Below are positions 44,873-57,263 of a stretch of DNA of 64,000 nt, piece after piece. Each line of letters begins with the position of its first letter. Position 1 is the first letter of the stretch. Position numbers and translations under genes: made by a program. Under the pieces are notes generated by a model, which did no database searches, was not told the DNA's origin, and saw nothing but the letters and a program-made list of their open reading frames with translations. This DNA is from Streptomyces rubradiris (GTDB lineage Bacteria > Actinomycetota > Actinomycetes > Streptomycetales > Streptomycetaceae), in the NCBI RefSeq assembly GCF_016860525.1, contig NZ_BNEA01000015.1, positions 4,762,001 to 4,826,000 of the forward strand, written 5' to 3'.

Positions 44873-45317
44873 CGCAAACCCCTCCCCTGCTTCCCGTCGG
44901 AAGCTACCCAGGTGTCCCCTGCACCCATGTCTGCGACGACAGCTTTCCACGGAGGGCGGGCCGGGGCCCCGGCCTGGCGCCGGGCGGAGGCGGCGCGCGC
45001 CGAAGGGTGGAGGCATTCCCGGGAATGCCTCCACCCGACGATGGAGGCCTCCTAGGGGTTCCTCCGTACCCCGGCTCGGGGAGGGTTCGTCCCGGCGGAG
45101 GAGGAGCCCGGCCGAGGGCACTCCATAACCTGGTCTCACGCCGCTGGGGGGCGGCGAACCACACCGGCGGGGGTGGGGTTTTCCCCCCGGAAAGAAGGGG
45201 CTCCGCACCAGCGCGCGACGCCCTCGCCGACCGCGAGACTCATCGACGTACTCAGACGACGACCCGGCACCTCCGGGCGCCGTGCACCGCCCTGTCGACC
45301 GACATAGGAGACATACC
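44873..45317. other. Intergenic region, 445 bp, between MFS and ABC transporter genes
   Basis: No gene is supported. The region holds the 32-bp palindrome at 45005-45036, a smaller GGAGGCCTCC palindrome just after it, and the ribosome-binding site AGGAG (45306-45310) of the ABC ATPase gene. Confidence 0.5.
45005..45036. promoter_or_regulatory. Perfect 32-bp palindrome
   Basis: The arms GGGTGGAGGCATTCCC (45005-45020) and GGGAATGCCTCCACCC (45021-45036) are exact reverse complements with no loop. The position between two divergent transporter genes suggests an operator, or a two-way terminator-like structure. The binding protein is unknown. Confidence 0.7.
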
Positions 45318-46106
45318 GTGACATCGGCTGTAACGATTCCCAGGCACGGGGGTACTGGAGGGCGTACGGCCGTCGCGGCGCGGGCGCGCCAGGTCGTGAA
45401 GGCGTACGGGACAGGGGAGACCCGTGTCGTCGCGCTGGACAGCGTGGACGTGGACGTCGCCCGCGGCCGGTTCACCGCGATCATGGGCCCCTCCGGGTCC
45501 GGCAAGTCGACCCTGATGCACTGCCTGGCCGGCCTGGACACGGTGACGAGCGGTCACATCCACCTGGACGACACCGAGATCACCGGCCTGAAGGACAAGA
45601 AGCTCACCCAGCTGCGCCGGGACCGCATCGGTTTCATCTTCCAGGCGTTCAACCTGCTGCCCACGCTGAACGCCCTGGAGAACATCACGCTGCCCATGGA
45701 CATCGCCGGCCGCAAGCCCGACCGGGCCTGGCTGGAGCGGGTGGTGGAGACCGTCGGGCTCACCGGGCGCCTCAAGCACCGCCCCACCCAGCTCTCCGGC
45801 GGCCAGCAGCAGCGCGTCGCCGTGGCCCGCGCCCTCGCCGCCCGCCCGGAGATCATCTTCGGGGACGAGCCGACCGGAAACCTCGACTCGCGCGCGGGTG
45901 CCGAGGTGCTCGGCTTCCTGCGCCGCTCGGTGGACGAACTCGGCCAGACCATCGTCATGGTCACCCACGACCCGGTGGCCGCCTCCTACGCCGACCGCGT
46001 GCTCTACCTCGCCGACGGCCGCATCGTCGACGAGATGTACCAGCCGACGGCCGAACAGGTCCTGGACCGCATGAAGGACTTCGACGCCCGGGGACGTACG
46101 TCGTGA
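45318..46106 (+). CDS. ABC transporter ATP-binding protein (MacB/LolD type)
   Basis: A 262-residue ATPase. It has Walker A GPSGSGKST (near residue 58), Q loop FQAFNLL, signature LSGGQQQR, Walker B IIFGDEPTGNLD and the switch His in MVTHDP. This subtype powers FtsX-like permeases that act on substrates at the outer membrane face (MacB-type mechanotransmission). GTG 45318 has AGGAG seven bases upstream. The stop overlaps the permease start by four bases (GTGA). Confidence 0.95.
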   Translation: MTSAVTIPRHGGTGGRTAVAARARQVVKAYGTGETRVVALDSVDVDVARGRFTAIMGPSGSGKSTLMHCLAGLDTVTSGHIHLDDTEITGLKDKKLTQLRRDRIGFIFQAFNLLPTLNALENITLPMDIAGRKPDRAWLERVVETVGLTGRLKHRPTQLSGGQQQRVAVARALAARPEIIFGDEPTGNLDSRAGAEVLGFLRRSVDELGQTIVMVTHDPVAASYADRVLYLADGRIVDEMYQPTAEQVLDRMKDFDARGRTS

Positions 46107-48682
46107 CCGTTCTCAAGACCTCGATGCGCAACTTCGTCGCGCACAAGGGACGCATGGCGCTGTCGGCGGTCGCCGTGCTGCTGTCGGTGGCGTTCGTGTG
46201 CGGCACGCTGGTGTTCACCGACACCATGAACACCACCTTCGACAAGCTGTTCCAGGCCACGAGCTCCGACGTCCAGGTCAGCCCCGCAAGCGCCTCCGAC
46301 ACCGGGCAGACCACCACCCGCACCGGCAAGCCGCCCGTGCTGCCGGCCTCGGTCGTCGGCAAGGTCCGCGGCGCCCAGGGCGTGAAGTCGGCCGAGGGCA
46401 CGGTGTTCTCCACCTCGGTCACCGTCGTGGACGCCGACAAGGACAAGCTGTCGCCCGGCAACGGCGGGCCCACCATCGTCGGCAGCTGGAACGGCAACGA
46501 CGCCCGCACCATGGAGATCACCTCCGGCACCGCCCCCAAGGGCCCGGACCAGGTGATGATCGACGCCGACACCGCCGACCGGCACGGCCTTGAGCGCGGC
46601 GACGAGATCGGCATCATCACGGCCGTCGGCACGCACCACGCGCGCGTGTCCGGCATCGCCGCCTTCAAGGTCACCAACCCCGGCGCGGCGATCTTCTACC
46701 TGGACACCAGGACCGCCCAGCAGACCCTCGTCGGCCGCACCGGCGTCTACACCACCGTCAACGTCACCGCCGCCGGCGGCGTGAGCGACGAGCGGCTGAA
46801 GAAGAACGTCGTCGCCGTCCTCGGCCAGGACTACAAGGTGCAGACCGCCAAGGAGGTCGCCGACGCCAACCAGAAGGAGCTCCAGAGCTTCCTGAACGTC
46901 ATGAAGTACGCGATGCTCGGCTTCGCCGGGATCGCCTTCCTGGTCGGCATCTTCCTGATCATCAACACCTTCTCCATGCTGGTCGCCCAGCGCACCCGGG
47001 AGATCGGCCTGCTGCGCGCCATCGGCTCCTCCCGCAAGCAGGTCAACCGCTCGGTCCTGGTCGAGGCGCTGCTGCTGGGCGTGGTCGGCTCCGTCCTCGG
47101 CGTCGGCGCGGGCGTCGGCCTCGCCATCGGCCTGATGAAGCTCATGGGGCAGATGGACATGAAGCTGTCCACCGACGACCTGACGGTGGCCTGGACCACC
47201 CCCGCGCTCGGCCTGCTCCTCGGCGTGGCCGTCACCGTCCTCGCCGCCTATCTGCCCGCCCGGCGCGCCGGCAAGGTCTCCCCGATGGCCGCCCTGCGCG
47301 ACGCCGGCGCCCCCGCCGACGCCCGGTCCGGTGCCGTCCGCGCCGTCCTCGGCCTGCTGCTGACCGCCGCCGGCGGCTGGAGCCTGTACACGGCCGCCAC
47401 CGCCGAGCAGGCCAAGACCGGCTCCGGCTGGCTGGGCCTGGGCGTGCTGCTCACCCTGATCGGCTTCGTCGTCGTCGGCCCGCTGCTCGCCGGCGCGCTG
47501 GTCCGCGTCCTCGGCGCGGTCCTCCTGCGGGTCTTCGGACCCGTCGGCCGGATGGCCGAACGCAACGCGCTGCGCAACCCGCGCCGCACCGGCGCCACCG
47601 GCGCCGCCCTGATGATCGGCCTGGCCCTGGTGGCGTGCCTGTCGGTGGTCGGCTCCTCCATGGTGGCCTCCGCCACCGACCAGCTGGACAAGACCGTCGG
47701 CGCCGACTTCATCATCCAGGAGGACAACGGCGAGGTCATCACCAAGCAGGCGGTGCGGGCCGTCAAGGACACGCCCGGCCTGGCCCGGGTCACCGAGTAC
47801 AAGCTCCTGGACGCCACCCTGACCACGCCGGACGGCCGTACCGTCCCGAAGGAGACGATCAACGCGGCCGACCCGGCGTACGCCCGGGACGTGCGCACCA
47901 AGACCGTCGCCGGCGACCTCGCCGACGCCTACCGGCCCGACTCGATGTCCGTCTTCGAGGGCTTCGCGAAGGAGCACGGCATCAAGCTCGGCTCCACGGT
48001 CACCGTCCGCTTCGAGGACGGCGGGACGGCGAAGCTGACCGTCCGCGCGATCACCAGCGACGAGGCCGTCATCGACAAGGGCGCGATGTACGCCTCCATC
48101 ACCACGGTCGCCAAGTACGTCCCCGCCGACCGCATGCCGCTGGACGACCTGCTGTTCGCCACCGCCGAGGACGGCCAGGAGAAGCCCGCCTACCAGGCGC
48201 TGAAGTCGGCGCTGCACGAGTTCCCGCAGTACACCGTGCGCGACCAGACCGACTACAAGCAGGAACTGAAGGACCAGATCGGCCAGCTGCTGAACATGAT
48301 CTACGGCCTGCTGGCGCTGGCGATCATCGTCGCGGTCCTCGGCGTGGTGAACACCCTGGCGCTGTCCGTGGTCGAGCGGACCCGGGAGATCGGCCTGATG
48401 CGGGCCATCGGCCTCTCCCGCCGCCAGCTGCGCCGCATGATCCGCCTGGAGTCCGTGGTGATCGCCGTCTTCGGTGCCCTGCTCGGCCTCGGCCTCGGCA
48501 TGGGCTGGGGCGCCACCGCGCAGCAGCTCCTCGCCCTGGAGGGCCTGAACGTCCTCGACATCCCCTGGCCGACGATCACCGGCGTGTTCATCGGCTCGGC
48601 CTTCGTGGGCCTGTTCGCCGCGCTGGTCCCGGCGTTCCGGGCGGCCCGGATGAACGTCCTGAACGCGATCGCCACCGACTAG
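46103..48682 (+). CDS. ABC transporter permease with two FtsX domains
   Basis: An 859-residue permease. The plan is a first membrane helix, a large outside domain (about 45-255), three helices (about 265-395, including RTREIGLLRAIGSSRKQV), further helices, a second outside domain (about 530-710), and three C-terminal helices (including RTREIGLMRAIGLSRRQLRRM). This duplicated FtsX architecture is typical of actinobacterial MacB-like exporters, possibly for lipids, peptides or antibiotics. It is coupled to its ATPase gene. A very strong stem-loop follows. Confidence 0.93.
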   Translation: MTVLKTSMRNFVAHKGRMALSAVAVLLSVAFVCGTLVFTDTMNTTFDKLFQATSSDVQVSPASASDTGQTTTRTGKPPVLPASVVGKVRGAQGVKSAEGTVFSTSVTVVDADKDKLSPGNGGPTIVGSWNGNDARTMEITSGTAPKGPDQVMIDADTADRHGLERGDEIGIITAVGTHHARVSGIAAFKVTNPGAAIFYLDTRTAQQTLVGRTGVYTTVNVTAAGGVSDERLKKNVVAVLGQDYKVQTAKEVADANQKELQSFLNVMKYAMLGFAGIAFLVGIFLIINTFSMLVAQRTREIGLLRAIGSSRKQVNRSVLVEALLLGVVGSVLGVGAGVGLAIGLMKLMGQMDMKLSTDDLTVAWTTPALGLLLGVAVTVLAAYLPARRAGKVSPMAALRDAGAPADARSGAVRAVLGLLLTAAGGWSLYTAATAEQAKTGSGWLGLGVLLTLIGFVVVGPLLAGALVRVLGAVLLRVFGPVGRMAERNALRNPRRTGATGAALMIGLALVACLSVVGSSMVASATDQLDKTVGADFIIQEDNGEVITKQAVRAVKDTPGLARVTEYKLLDATLTTPDGRTVPKETINAADPAYARDVRTKTVAGDLADAYRPDSMSVFEGFAKEHGIKLGSTVTVRFEDGGTAKLTVRAITSDEAVIDKGAMYASITTVAKYVPADRMPLDDLLFATAEDGQEKPAYQALKSALHEFPQYTVRDQTDYKQELKDQIGQLLNMIYGLLALAIIVAVLGVVNTLALSVVERTREIGLMRAIGLSRRQLRRMIRLESVVIAVFGALLGLGLGMGWGATAQQLLALEGLNVLDIPWPTITGVFIGSAFVGLFAALVPAFRAARMNVLNAIATD

Positions 48683-48765
48683 CGCACCGGCCCGGCCGGC
48701 CACCGCGCACGGCGGGGCCGGGCCGCGGCCGACGGCCACCGCGCACAGGGGACGCGGGGGAGCGT

Positions 48766-48801
48766 CCGGCGCCGGGGAGCCTCGGGGCTTCCCGGCGCCG
48801 G
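48766..48801 (+). terminator. Long stem-loop after the ABC permease gene
   Basis: The arm 48766-48781 pairs with 48786-48801 over 16 positions with one G-T pair, closing a TCGG loop. The G+C-rich stem 84 bp after the permease stop is a likely terminator. Confidence 0.8.
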
Positions 48802-48823
48802 GTCGTGTGCGGGCGGTCCCGGG

Positions 48824-48876
48824 TTTTCCACAGGGCCCGTACCCGAGCCCGTACCCAGGGCGCGGGGTTGTCCACA
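48824..48876 (+). promoter_or_regulatory. Two DnaA-box-like sequences upstream of mfd
   Basis: TTTTCCACA (48824-48832) and TTGTCCACA (48868-48876) lie in the same orientation 44 bp apart. The second is the Streptomyces DnaA-box consensus. They are 100-150 bp upstream of the mfd start and could bind DnaA. Confidence 0.5.
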
Positions 48877-48979
48877 GGCTCCAGCGGCGGCGCCGACACC
48901 GTCGTACGCTGGACAGCCCCGGCCCGCCACACGAGTCGGGCCCTTCGTGTTGCCGACCCCCTGGACGGAAAAAGCCTCC

Positions 48980-52528
<3,549 letters not shown>

Positions 52529-52558
52529 CGGAGGACCTGGACGTGGACGGGGGCGCGC

Positions 52559-52918
52559 GTGCGTATCGGTGAGCTGGCCGAGGCGACCGGAGCGACACCG
52601 CGCGCCCTGCGCCACTACGAACAGCAGGGCCTGATCACCTCCGCCCGCGCGGCCAACGGCTACCGCGAGTACGACGTCGGCACGGTCGTGCGGGTGCGCA
52701 ACATCCGCCGGCTGCTCGCGGCGGGCCTCACCCTGGACGACGTCCTGGTGTTCCTGCCCTGCCTCGACGGTGACGTCACCGCCGGCCCCGCCTCCGCGAA
52801 GGCGCTGAAGGTCGCCCGGGACCGGCTGGCCGTCCTGGACGCCCGCATAGCGGCCCAGACGGAGTTGCGGGAGCGGCTGGCGGCGGCTCTGCGGGAGGCG
52901 GGCGCCGAGGTCCCCTGA
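52559..52918 (+). CDS. Small MerR family transcriptional regulator
   Basis: A 119-residue regulator. The MerR helix-turn-helix is complete (RIGELAEATGATPRALRHYEQQGLITSARAANGYREY), followed by the second helical motif (IRRLLAAGLTLDDV) and a short coiled-coil dimerisation helix. The effector-binding region is minimal: one Cys (FLPCLDGD) and no metal-binding pattern. It starts at GTG 52559, 30 bp after mfd. It converges on the reductase gene. Confidence 0.92.
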   Translation: MRIGELAEATGATPRALRHYEQQGLITSARAANGYREYDVGTVVRVRNIRRLLAAGLTLDDVLVFLPCLDGDVTAGPASAKALKVARDRLAVLDARIAAQTELRERLAAALREAGAEVP

Positions 52919-52945
52919 AGAAGTGGCCGACCCGCCTGAGTCGGG

Positions 52946-53722
52946 TCAGGAGACGACCGCGCCGCCGTCCACGGGCAGTACGACGCCCGTCACGAACGAC
53001 GCCCGCGGGGAGGCGAGACGGGTGATGGCCCAGGCGACCTCCTCGGGGCGGCCGATCCGGCCGAGCGGGGTGTGGGCGAGCTGCCATCGCCGGATGGCGG
53101 CCCGCTGCTCGGGGGTGTAGCCGGAGTGGTCGGCGATCGGCGTCTCGATCGCGCCCGGGGCCACCGCGACCACCCGGATGCCGTGCGGCGCCAGTTCCAC
53201 CGCCCAGCTGCGGGTCAGCACCTCCAGCGCCGCCTTGCCCGCCGCGTAGAGCGAGTTGCCGGGCCAGCCGCGCTGGCCCACCGCCGTCGTCACGTTCACC
53301 ACCACCCCCCGGCTCTCCTCCAGTGCGGGCAGCGCGGCCTGGGTGAGCAGCACGGGCGCGAGGAGGTTGGTCTCCAGCAGCGGCCGTACCGACGCGCGGG
53401 TGTAGCTGCGCAGGGAGTCGGTGGTGACCACGGCCGCGTTGTTGACCAGCACGTCGATCCGGCCGTAGCGCTCCAGCGCGGTCCGTACGACGGCGGCGGG
53501 CCCGTCCTCGGCGGTCAGGTCGGCGGACAGGGGCGTGATCCCGGGGTGCCCCTCGGCGGTCTCGGCCAGCGGCGCGGAACGGCGGCCGACGGCGACGACC
53601 CGGGCGCCCTCGGCGGCGAACGCGCGCGCCGTCGCCCGGCCGATGCCGGTACCGGCACCGGTCACGAGGACCGTACGAGGGTGCGGGGAGGGGCTGGTGC
53701 GGGAGGTGCTGTTCTCGCTCAT
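52946..53722 (-). CDS. Short-chain dehydrogenase/reductase
   Basis: A 258-residue classical SDR. It has the cofactor loop TGAGTGIG (near residue 22), NNAA, and catalytic YAAGK (YxxxK). VGRRSAP after strand 2 has Arg residues that favour NADPH. The substrate is unknown. ATG 53722 is the start; a longer reading upstream has no family similarity. It lies convergent to the merR gene. Confidence 0.9.
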   Translation of the reverse strand: MSENSTSRTSPSPHPRTVLVTGAGTGIGRATARAFAAEGARVVAVGRRSAPLAETAEGHPGITPLSADLTAEDGPAAVVRTALERYGRIDVLVNNAAVVTTDSLRSYTRASVRPLLETNLLAPVLLTQAALPALEESRGVVVNVTTAVGQRGWPGNSLYAAGKAALEVLTRSWAVELAPHGIRVVAVAPGAIETPIADHSGYTPEQRAAIRRWQLAHTPLGRIGRPEEVAWAITRLASPRASFVTGVVLPVDGGAVVS

Positions 53723-53910
53723 GCCGGGATCGTCGGACCCTGACGCCAATGACAAGGTCAAGCGGCGCATGTTCACCGGATGAAACAGTACTTTTCCTGC
53801 CATTATCAGATAACGCCCCATCTGCTGGGCGGCGACGGGAAGTTACCGTGGAGGGCGGAACGACCCGCCCCGCTTGAAGGGCGGACCAGCACGAGCAAGG
53901 GGGGCGCACC

Positions 53911-54627
53911 GTGACGCGTCTGAGGGGCGGGGTGGTCACCGCCGTGGCCACGCTGGTCGCCGTGACCGGCTGCACGGCCGAGCAGGACAAGGGGTCCGCC
54001 GGGCCCGGGGAGGGCAAAGGCGGCGGCGCGGCCCTGGCCGCCGCCGAGTCACTGACCGTCAAGGGACGCGCGCCGAAGAGCGGTTACTCCCGAGACCGCT
54101 TCGGCACCGCGTGGGCCGACACCGACTCCAACTCCTGCGACACCCGCGACGACATCCTCAAACGCGACCTGAAGGAAGTGAAGTTCACCGGAGGCACCTG
54201 CAAGGTCACCTACGGCCTGCTGGACCCCGACCCCTACTCCGGCAAGAGGATCACCTACCGGCGCGGTCGCAGCCAGGTCGACATCGACCACGTCGTGGCC
54301 CTCTCCGACGCCTGGCAGAAGGGCGCCAAGTACTGGGACCCCGGCAAGCGCATCGCCCTGGCCAACGACCCGCTCAACCTCCTCGCCGTGGACGCGCGCA
54401 CCAACCGCGGCAAGGGCGACGGCGACGCGGCCACCTGGCTCCCGCCCGACAAGGCCTACCGGTGCGAGTACGTCGCCGCCCAGGTGGCGGTCAAGAAGAA
54501 GTACGGCCTGTGGGTCACCGCCGCCGAACAGTCGGCCATGAAGAAGGTCCTCACCGGCTGCCCGGACCAGAAGCTGCCCACCGGCGGCAACCCGACCCGG
54601 GCGCCCGAACGCTTCCGGGCCCGGTGA
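53911..54627 (+). CDS. Secreted HNH-type endonuclease family lipoprotein (DUF1524/GmrSD C-terminal-like)
   Basis: A 238-residue exported protein. The N-terminal signal ends in a lipobox-like VAVTGC. The nuclease core shows VDIDHVVALSDAW (His-metal motif) near residue 126, NDPLNLLAVDARTNRGKGD near 155, and the C-terminal part has a Cys pair (YRCEY, TGCPDQK). This family is common in actinobacteria as secreted nucleases. It starts at GTG 53911 after AGGGGGG. Confidence 0.88.
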   Translation: MTRLRGGVVTAVATLVAVTGCTAEQDKGSAGPGEGKGGGAALAAAESLTVKGRAPKSGYSRDRFGTAWADTDSNSCDTRDDILKRDLKEVKFTGGTCKVTYGLLDPDPYSGKRITYRRGRSQVDIDHVVALSDAWQKGAKYWDPGKRIALANDPLNLLAVDARTNRGKGDGDAATWLPPDKAYRCEYVAAQVAVKKKYGLWVTAAEQSAMKKVLTGCPDQKLPTGGNPTRAPERFRAR

Positions 54628-54676
54628 CCAGGTAAATCACTGTCCCGGCGGGCCCGCCCCGCCTACCGTGACCCCT

Positions 54677-55420
54677 ATGGACATCAAGGTGAGCAGCCTC
54701 GCCGAGCGGCCCGACCGGCTGCCGGCGGTGTTCGACATGCCCGACACCTGGCCCGAGTTCGTCACCCACGACCTCGTGGGCGCCACCCACTACGGCCGCA
54801 TCCCCACCGAACTGCCGGAATACGCCCTGTTCGCCGAGGACGGGGACGGCCGGGTCGTCGCCCACGCCTACAGCGTGCCCTTCGCCCTGCACGCGCCGGG
54901 CCGGGGCACCCTGCCCGCCCGGGGCTGGGACCAGGTCCTGGCATGGGCCTTCGCCGACCTGCGCCACGGCACCTGCCCGGACACGGTCAGCGCCATCTCG
55001 GTCACCATCGCCCCGCACGCCCAGGGCCGGGGCCTGTCCGCCGTCCTGCTCTCCGCGATACGGGACAACGCCCGCGAGCGCGGCTTCCGCGAGGTCGTCG
55101 CCCCCGTCCGGCCGAGCGCCAAGCACCGCGAACCGCGCACCCCGATCGCCGAGTACGCCCACCGGGTCCGCCCCGACGGGCTGCCCGAGGACCCGTGGCT
55201 GCGCGTCCACGCCCGGGCCGGCGCCACCATCGACTCCATCGCCCCGGCCTCCATGACCGTCGGCGGCTCGCTGGAGGAGTGGCGCCGCTGGACCGGGCTG
55301 CCCTTCGACCGCCCCGGCGACATCGAGGTGCCCGGCGCGCTGGTCCCGGTCCGCTGCGAACCGGAACGCGGGTACGCCGTCTACGTCGAACCCAACGTCT
55401 GGATGTGGCACCCGCTGTGA
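54677..55420 (+). CDS. GNAT-like N-acetyltransferase
   Basis: A 247-residue protein. The acetyl-CoA loop is visible as VTIAPHAQGRGLSAVLLSAIRDNARERGF (about residues 112-140). The C-terminal part has WMWHPL. The substrate is unknown. ATG 54677 is preferred; TACCGT, a -10-like element, lies eight bases upstream, so the mRNA may be leaderless. GTG 54668 is the alternative. Confidence 0.75.
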   Translation: MDIKVSSLAERPDRLPAVFDMPDTWPEFVTHDLVGATHYGRIPTELPEYALFAEDGDGRVVAHAYSVPFALHAPGRGTLPARGWDQVLAWAFADLRHGTCPDTVSAISVTIAPHAQGRGLSAVLLSAIRDNARERGFREVVAPVRPSAKHREPRTPIAEYAHRVRPDGLPEDPWLRVHARAGATIDSIAPASMTVGGSLEEWRRWTGLPFDRPGDIEVPGALVPVRCEPERGYAVYVEPNVWMWHPL

Positions 55421-55451
55421 CCCCGCGCCGGGCCCGGCCCCGTACCGGCCC

Positions 55452-56198
55452 TTACAGCGCGTCCAGGTCGATGATCTCCCCCGCGGGCTTGTCCGCGGCG
55501 ACCGGCCGGTCGAAGTCGCTGAAGGACAGGTGGATCTGCTCCTTGGCCTTGGCGCCGCTGTCGATCCGCAGCAGGTACGGCTTGCCCTCGGTCGCCACGT
55601 GCGCCGTGTAGTCGTCCGCTCCGTCCTTCTCGTGCAGGACGATCGCGGGCTTGCCGTCGACCTTCGTGGTCTTGCCGCGGGTGGCCTCCGTGTCGCCGTC
55701 CTTCATGTCACCGAGGATCGTGTCCAGGTCGCAGAAGCTCGCGATGTCCTTGGCGTCCTGGCCCTTGGCGGCCGTCTTGGTCCACTTCCCGGCGAGCATG
55801 CCGACCGCCGCGTCGGTGTCCTCCTTGGACTCCTCGCTCTGGGCACGCAGGAACTTCTCGTCGTACTTCATGTAGATCGTGCCGCCGGACCTGATCAGGT
55901 CGGCCTTGCCCTGGCCGCTGAAGCTCAGCGTGCCGGCGCACCGGCCCTGCTTGTCGAGCGCCATGTCGATGTCGATGAAGCCCTTGCTCTCGTCGTCGGG
56001 GACCCGGCCCTTCATACGCAGCGACGAGGAACCGGTGGTGGTCTTCATCGACCGCTCGACGATCTGACCGCCGCTCAGCCCGGCGAACGGGCCCTTCGGC
56101 TTGCTGTCGGCCGAGTCGTCCCCGGACTGGCAGCCGGTGGTGAGGCCGGCGGTGGCCGCGGCGGCGAGACAGAGAGCGGCAAACGCGGTACGACGCAT
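55452..56198 (-). CDS. Lipoprotein, LppX/LprAFG-like
   Basis: A 248-residue lipoprotein. The signal peptide (about 1-22) ends in a clear lipobox LTTGC. The mature part starts with a linker, then IVERSMKTTTGSSSLRMKGRV and alternating beta strands typical of the LppX/LprG lipid-binding fold. It probably carries or senses lipids at the outer face of the membrane. It starts at ATG 56198. A similar small exported protein gene lies upstream on the same strand. Confidence 0.82.
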   Translation of the reverse strand: MRRTAFAALCLAAAATAGLTTGCQSGDDSADSKPKGPFAGLSGGQIVERSMKTTTGSSSLRMKGRVPDDESKGFIDIDMALDKQGRCAGTLSFSGQGKADLIRSGGTIYMKYDEKFLRAQSEESKEDTDAAVGMLAGKWTKTAAKGQDAKDIASFCDLDTILGDMKDGDTEATRGKTTKVDGKPAIVLHEKDGADDYTAHVATEGKPYLLRIDSGAKAKEQIHLSFSDFDRPVAADKPAGEIIDLDAL

Positions 56199-56349
56199 GG
56201 GGGTTCCTTGGTGAGATAGGTGTTCTGGTGAGCGGGGAGCCGGACGGCTCCGTGGGGGGTGAGTGGTACGGGGGTTCTACGGGGTGGTGGGGTGAGGTGC
56301 CGTAACGGCGCTGGGTGTGGGTGTCCCCGCGCCGGGGCGGGCAAACGGG

Positions 56350-57072
56350 TCAGATCCTCTTCCAGTCACCGCAGTCGTCGGTCTTGAAGTAGCCGTCCGA
56401 GGCGCTGAGGGTGACGACGGCCGTACCGGTCACATGGTCACCGGCGAGGAACGAGTCCGGGCCGTGCTCGGCGTCCTTGGTGCGCTCCCAGTAGCAGGTG
56501 CCGCCGGTGTTCCCGGTCGACTTGTAGGTGCCCGGCGCGATGTCCGTCCCCACCTGGAACATGCCCGCGTCGCCGTCCATGGAGGTGGCGGGAGTGCCCT
56601 TCGCCGTGGGGGCAGTCGGGTCCACGAGCTCCCAGTCGGCGCAGCCGAAGAACCGGAACACCTTGTCGGTGGGCATGACGGTCACGTAACCCGTGCCGTT
56701 GAGCCGGTCGCCGGCGAGTGTGGCGTCCGGTTGGCCGGAGGCGTCCCTGGCGCGCTCCCAGTAGCACGTGTCATCGGGGTTGCCGGTCGTGCGGTATGTC
56801 CCCGGCTTGATGTCGGTGCCCACCTGGTAGTCGCCGTTGTCCCCGAAGGTGGTCTTCATCTTCTCGGCCGCCCGGGCGCGCCTTGAGTCGGCGGAGCCGC
56901 CCGAATTCTCGCTTGCACCGCCGGGCTTGTGTGGGGCCGAGGGCGAGGAGCCGGCCCGGGCGCCGTCACCCGAACCGCCGGCCTTGGAATGGCTGCCGAC
57001 GGTGGCGGACACGGCCCCGATGACGGCGAGCCCCACCACCGCACCGACCGCGAGCCTGGCCCTCATGCCCAT
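56350..57072 (-). CDS. Exported protein with two tandem copies of a Cys-containing domain
   Basis: A 240-residue protein. An N-terminal signal or anchor (RLAVGAVVGLAVIGAVSATVG) is followed by a Ser/Gly linker and two homologous domains (about 100-165 and 172-240). Each begins QVGTDIxPGTY, contains TCYWER and ends with a Cys-Asp/Gly-Asp-Trp motif, which suggests one disulfide per domain. The function is unknown. ATG 57072 has GGGAGGGA seven bases upstream. It is divergent from the methylase gene, and the shared gap contains the inverted repeat 57148-57175. Confidence 0.8.
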   Translation of the reverse strand: MGMRARLAVGAVVGLAVIGAVSATVGSHSKAGGSGDGARAGSSPSAPHKPGGASENSGGSADSRRARAAEKMKTTFGDNGDYQVGTDIKPGTYRTTGNPDDTCYWERARDASGQPDATLAGDRLNGTGYVTVMPTDKVFRFFGCADWELVDPTAPTAKGTPATSMDGDAGMFQVGTDIAPGTYKSTGNTGGTCYWERTKDAEHGPDSFLAGDHVTGTAVVTLSASDGYFKTDDCGDWKRI

Positions 57073-57147
57073 GACGTATCCCTCCCCGAATGCGGACGGT
57101 CTCCCCCTCCGGCGACCGCTCGTTCGCTGGGTCAATAACAACAGAGC

Positions 57148-57175
57148 GTGTGAACCGAGTCAACACGGTTCACAC
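57148..57175. promoter_or_regulatory. Inverted-repeat operator GTGTGAACC-N10-GGTTCACAC
   Basis: Exact 9-bp arms at 57148-57156 and 57167-57175 lie between the divergent exported-protein and methylase genes. The motif TGTGAAC/GTTCACA is the same one repeated many times inside the methylase gene. A variant CGTGAAC follows at 57195-57201. It is a probable autoregulatory operator for the HTH-methylase protein and may control both genes. Confidence 0.8.
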
Positions 57176-57263
57176 TTGGGGGTGAGTACACGTCCGTGAA
57201 CCCATCGATCTTTGTGTACGCCGGTATGCTCGGCGCACACACGGGACGAGGGGAGCGAAGCCG

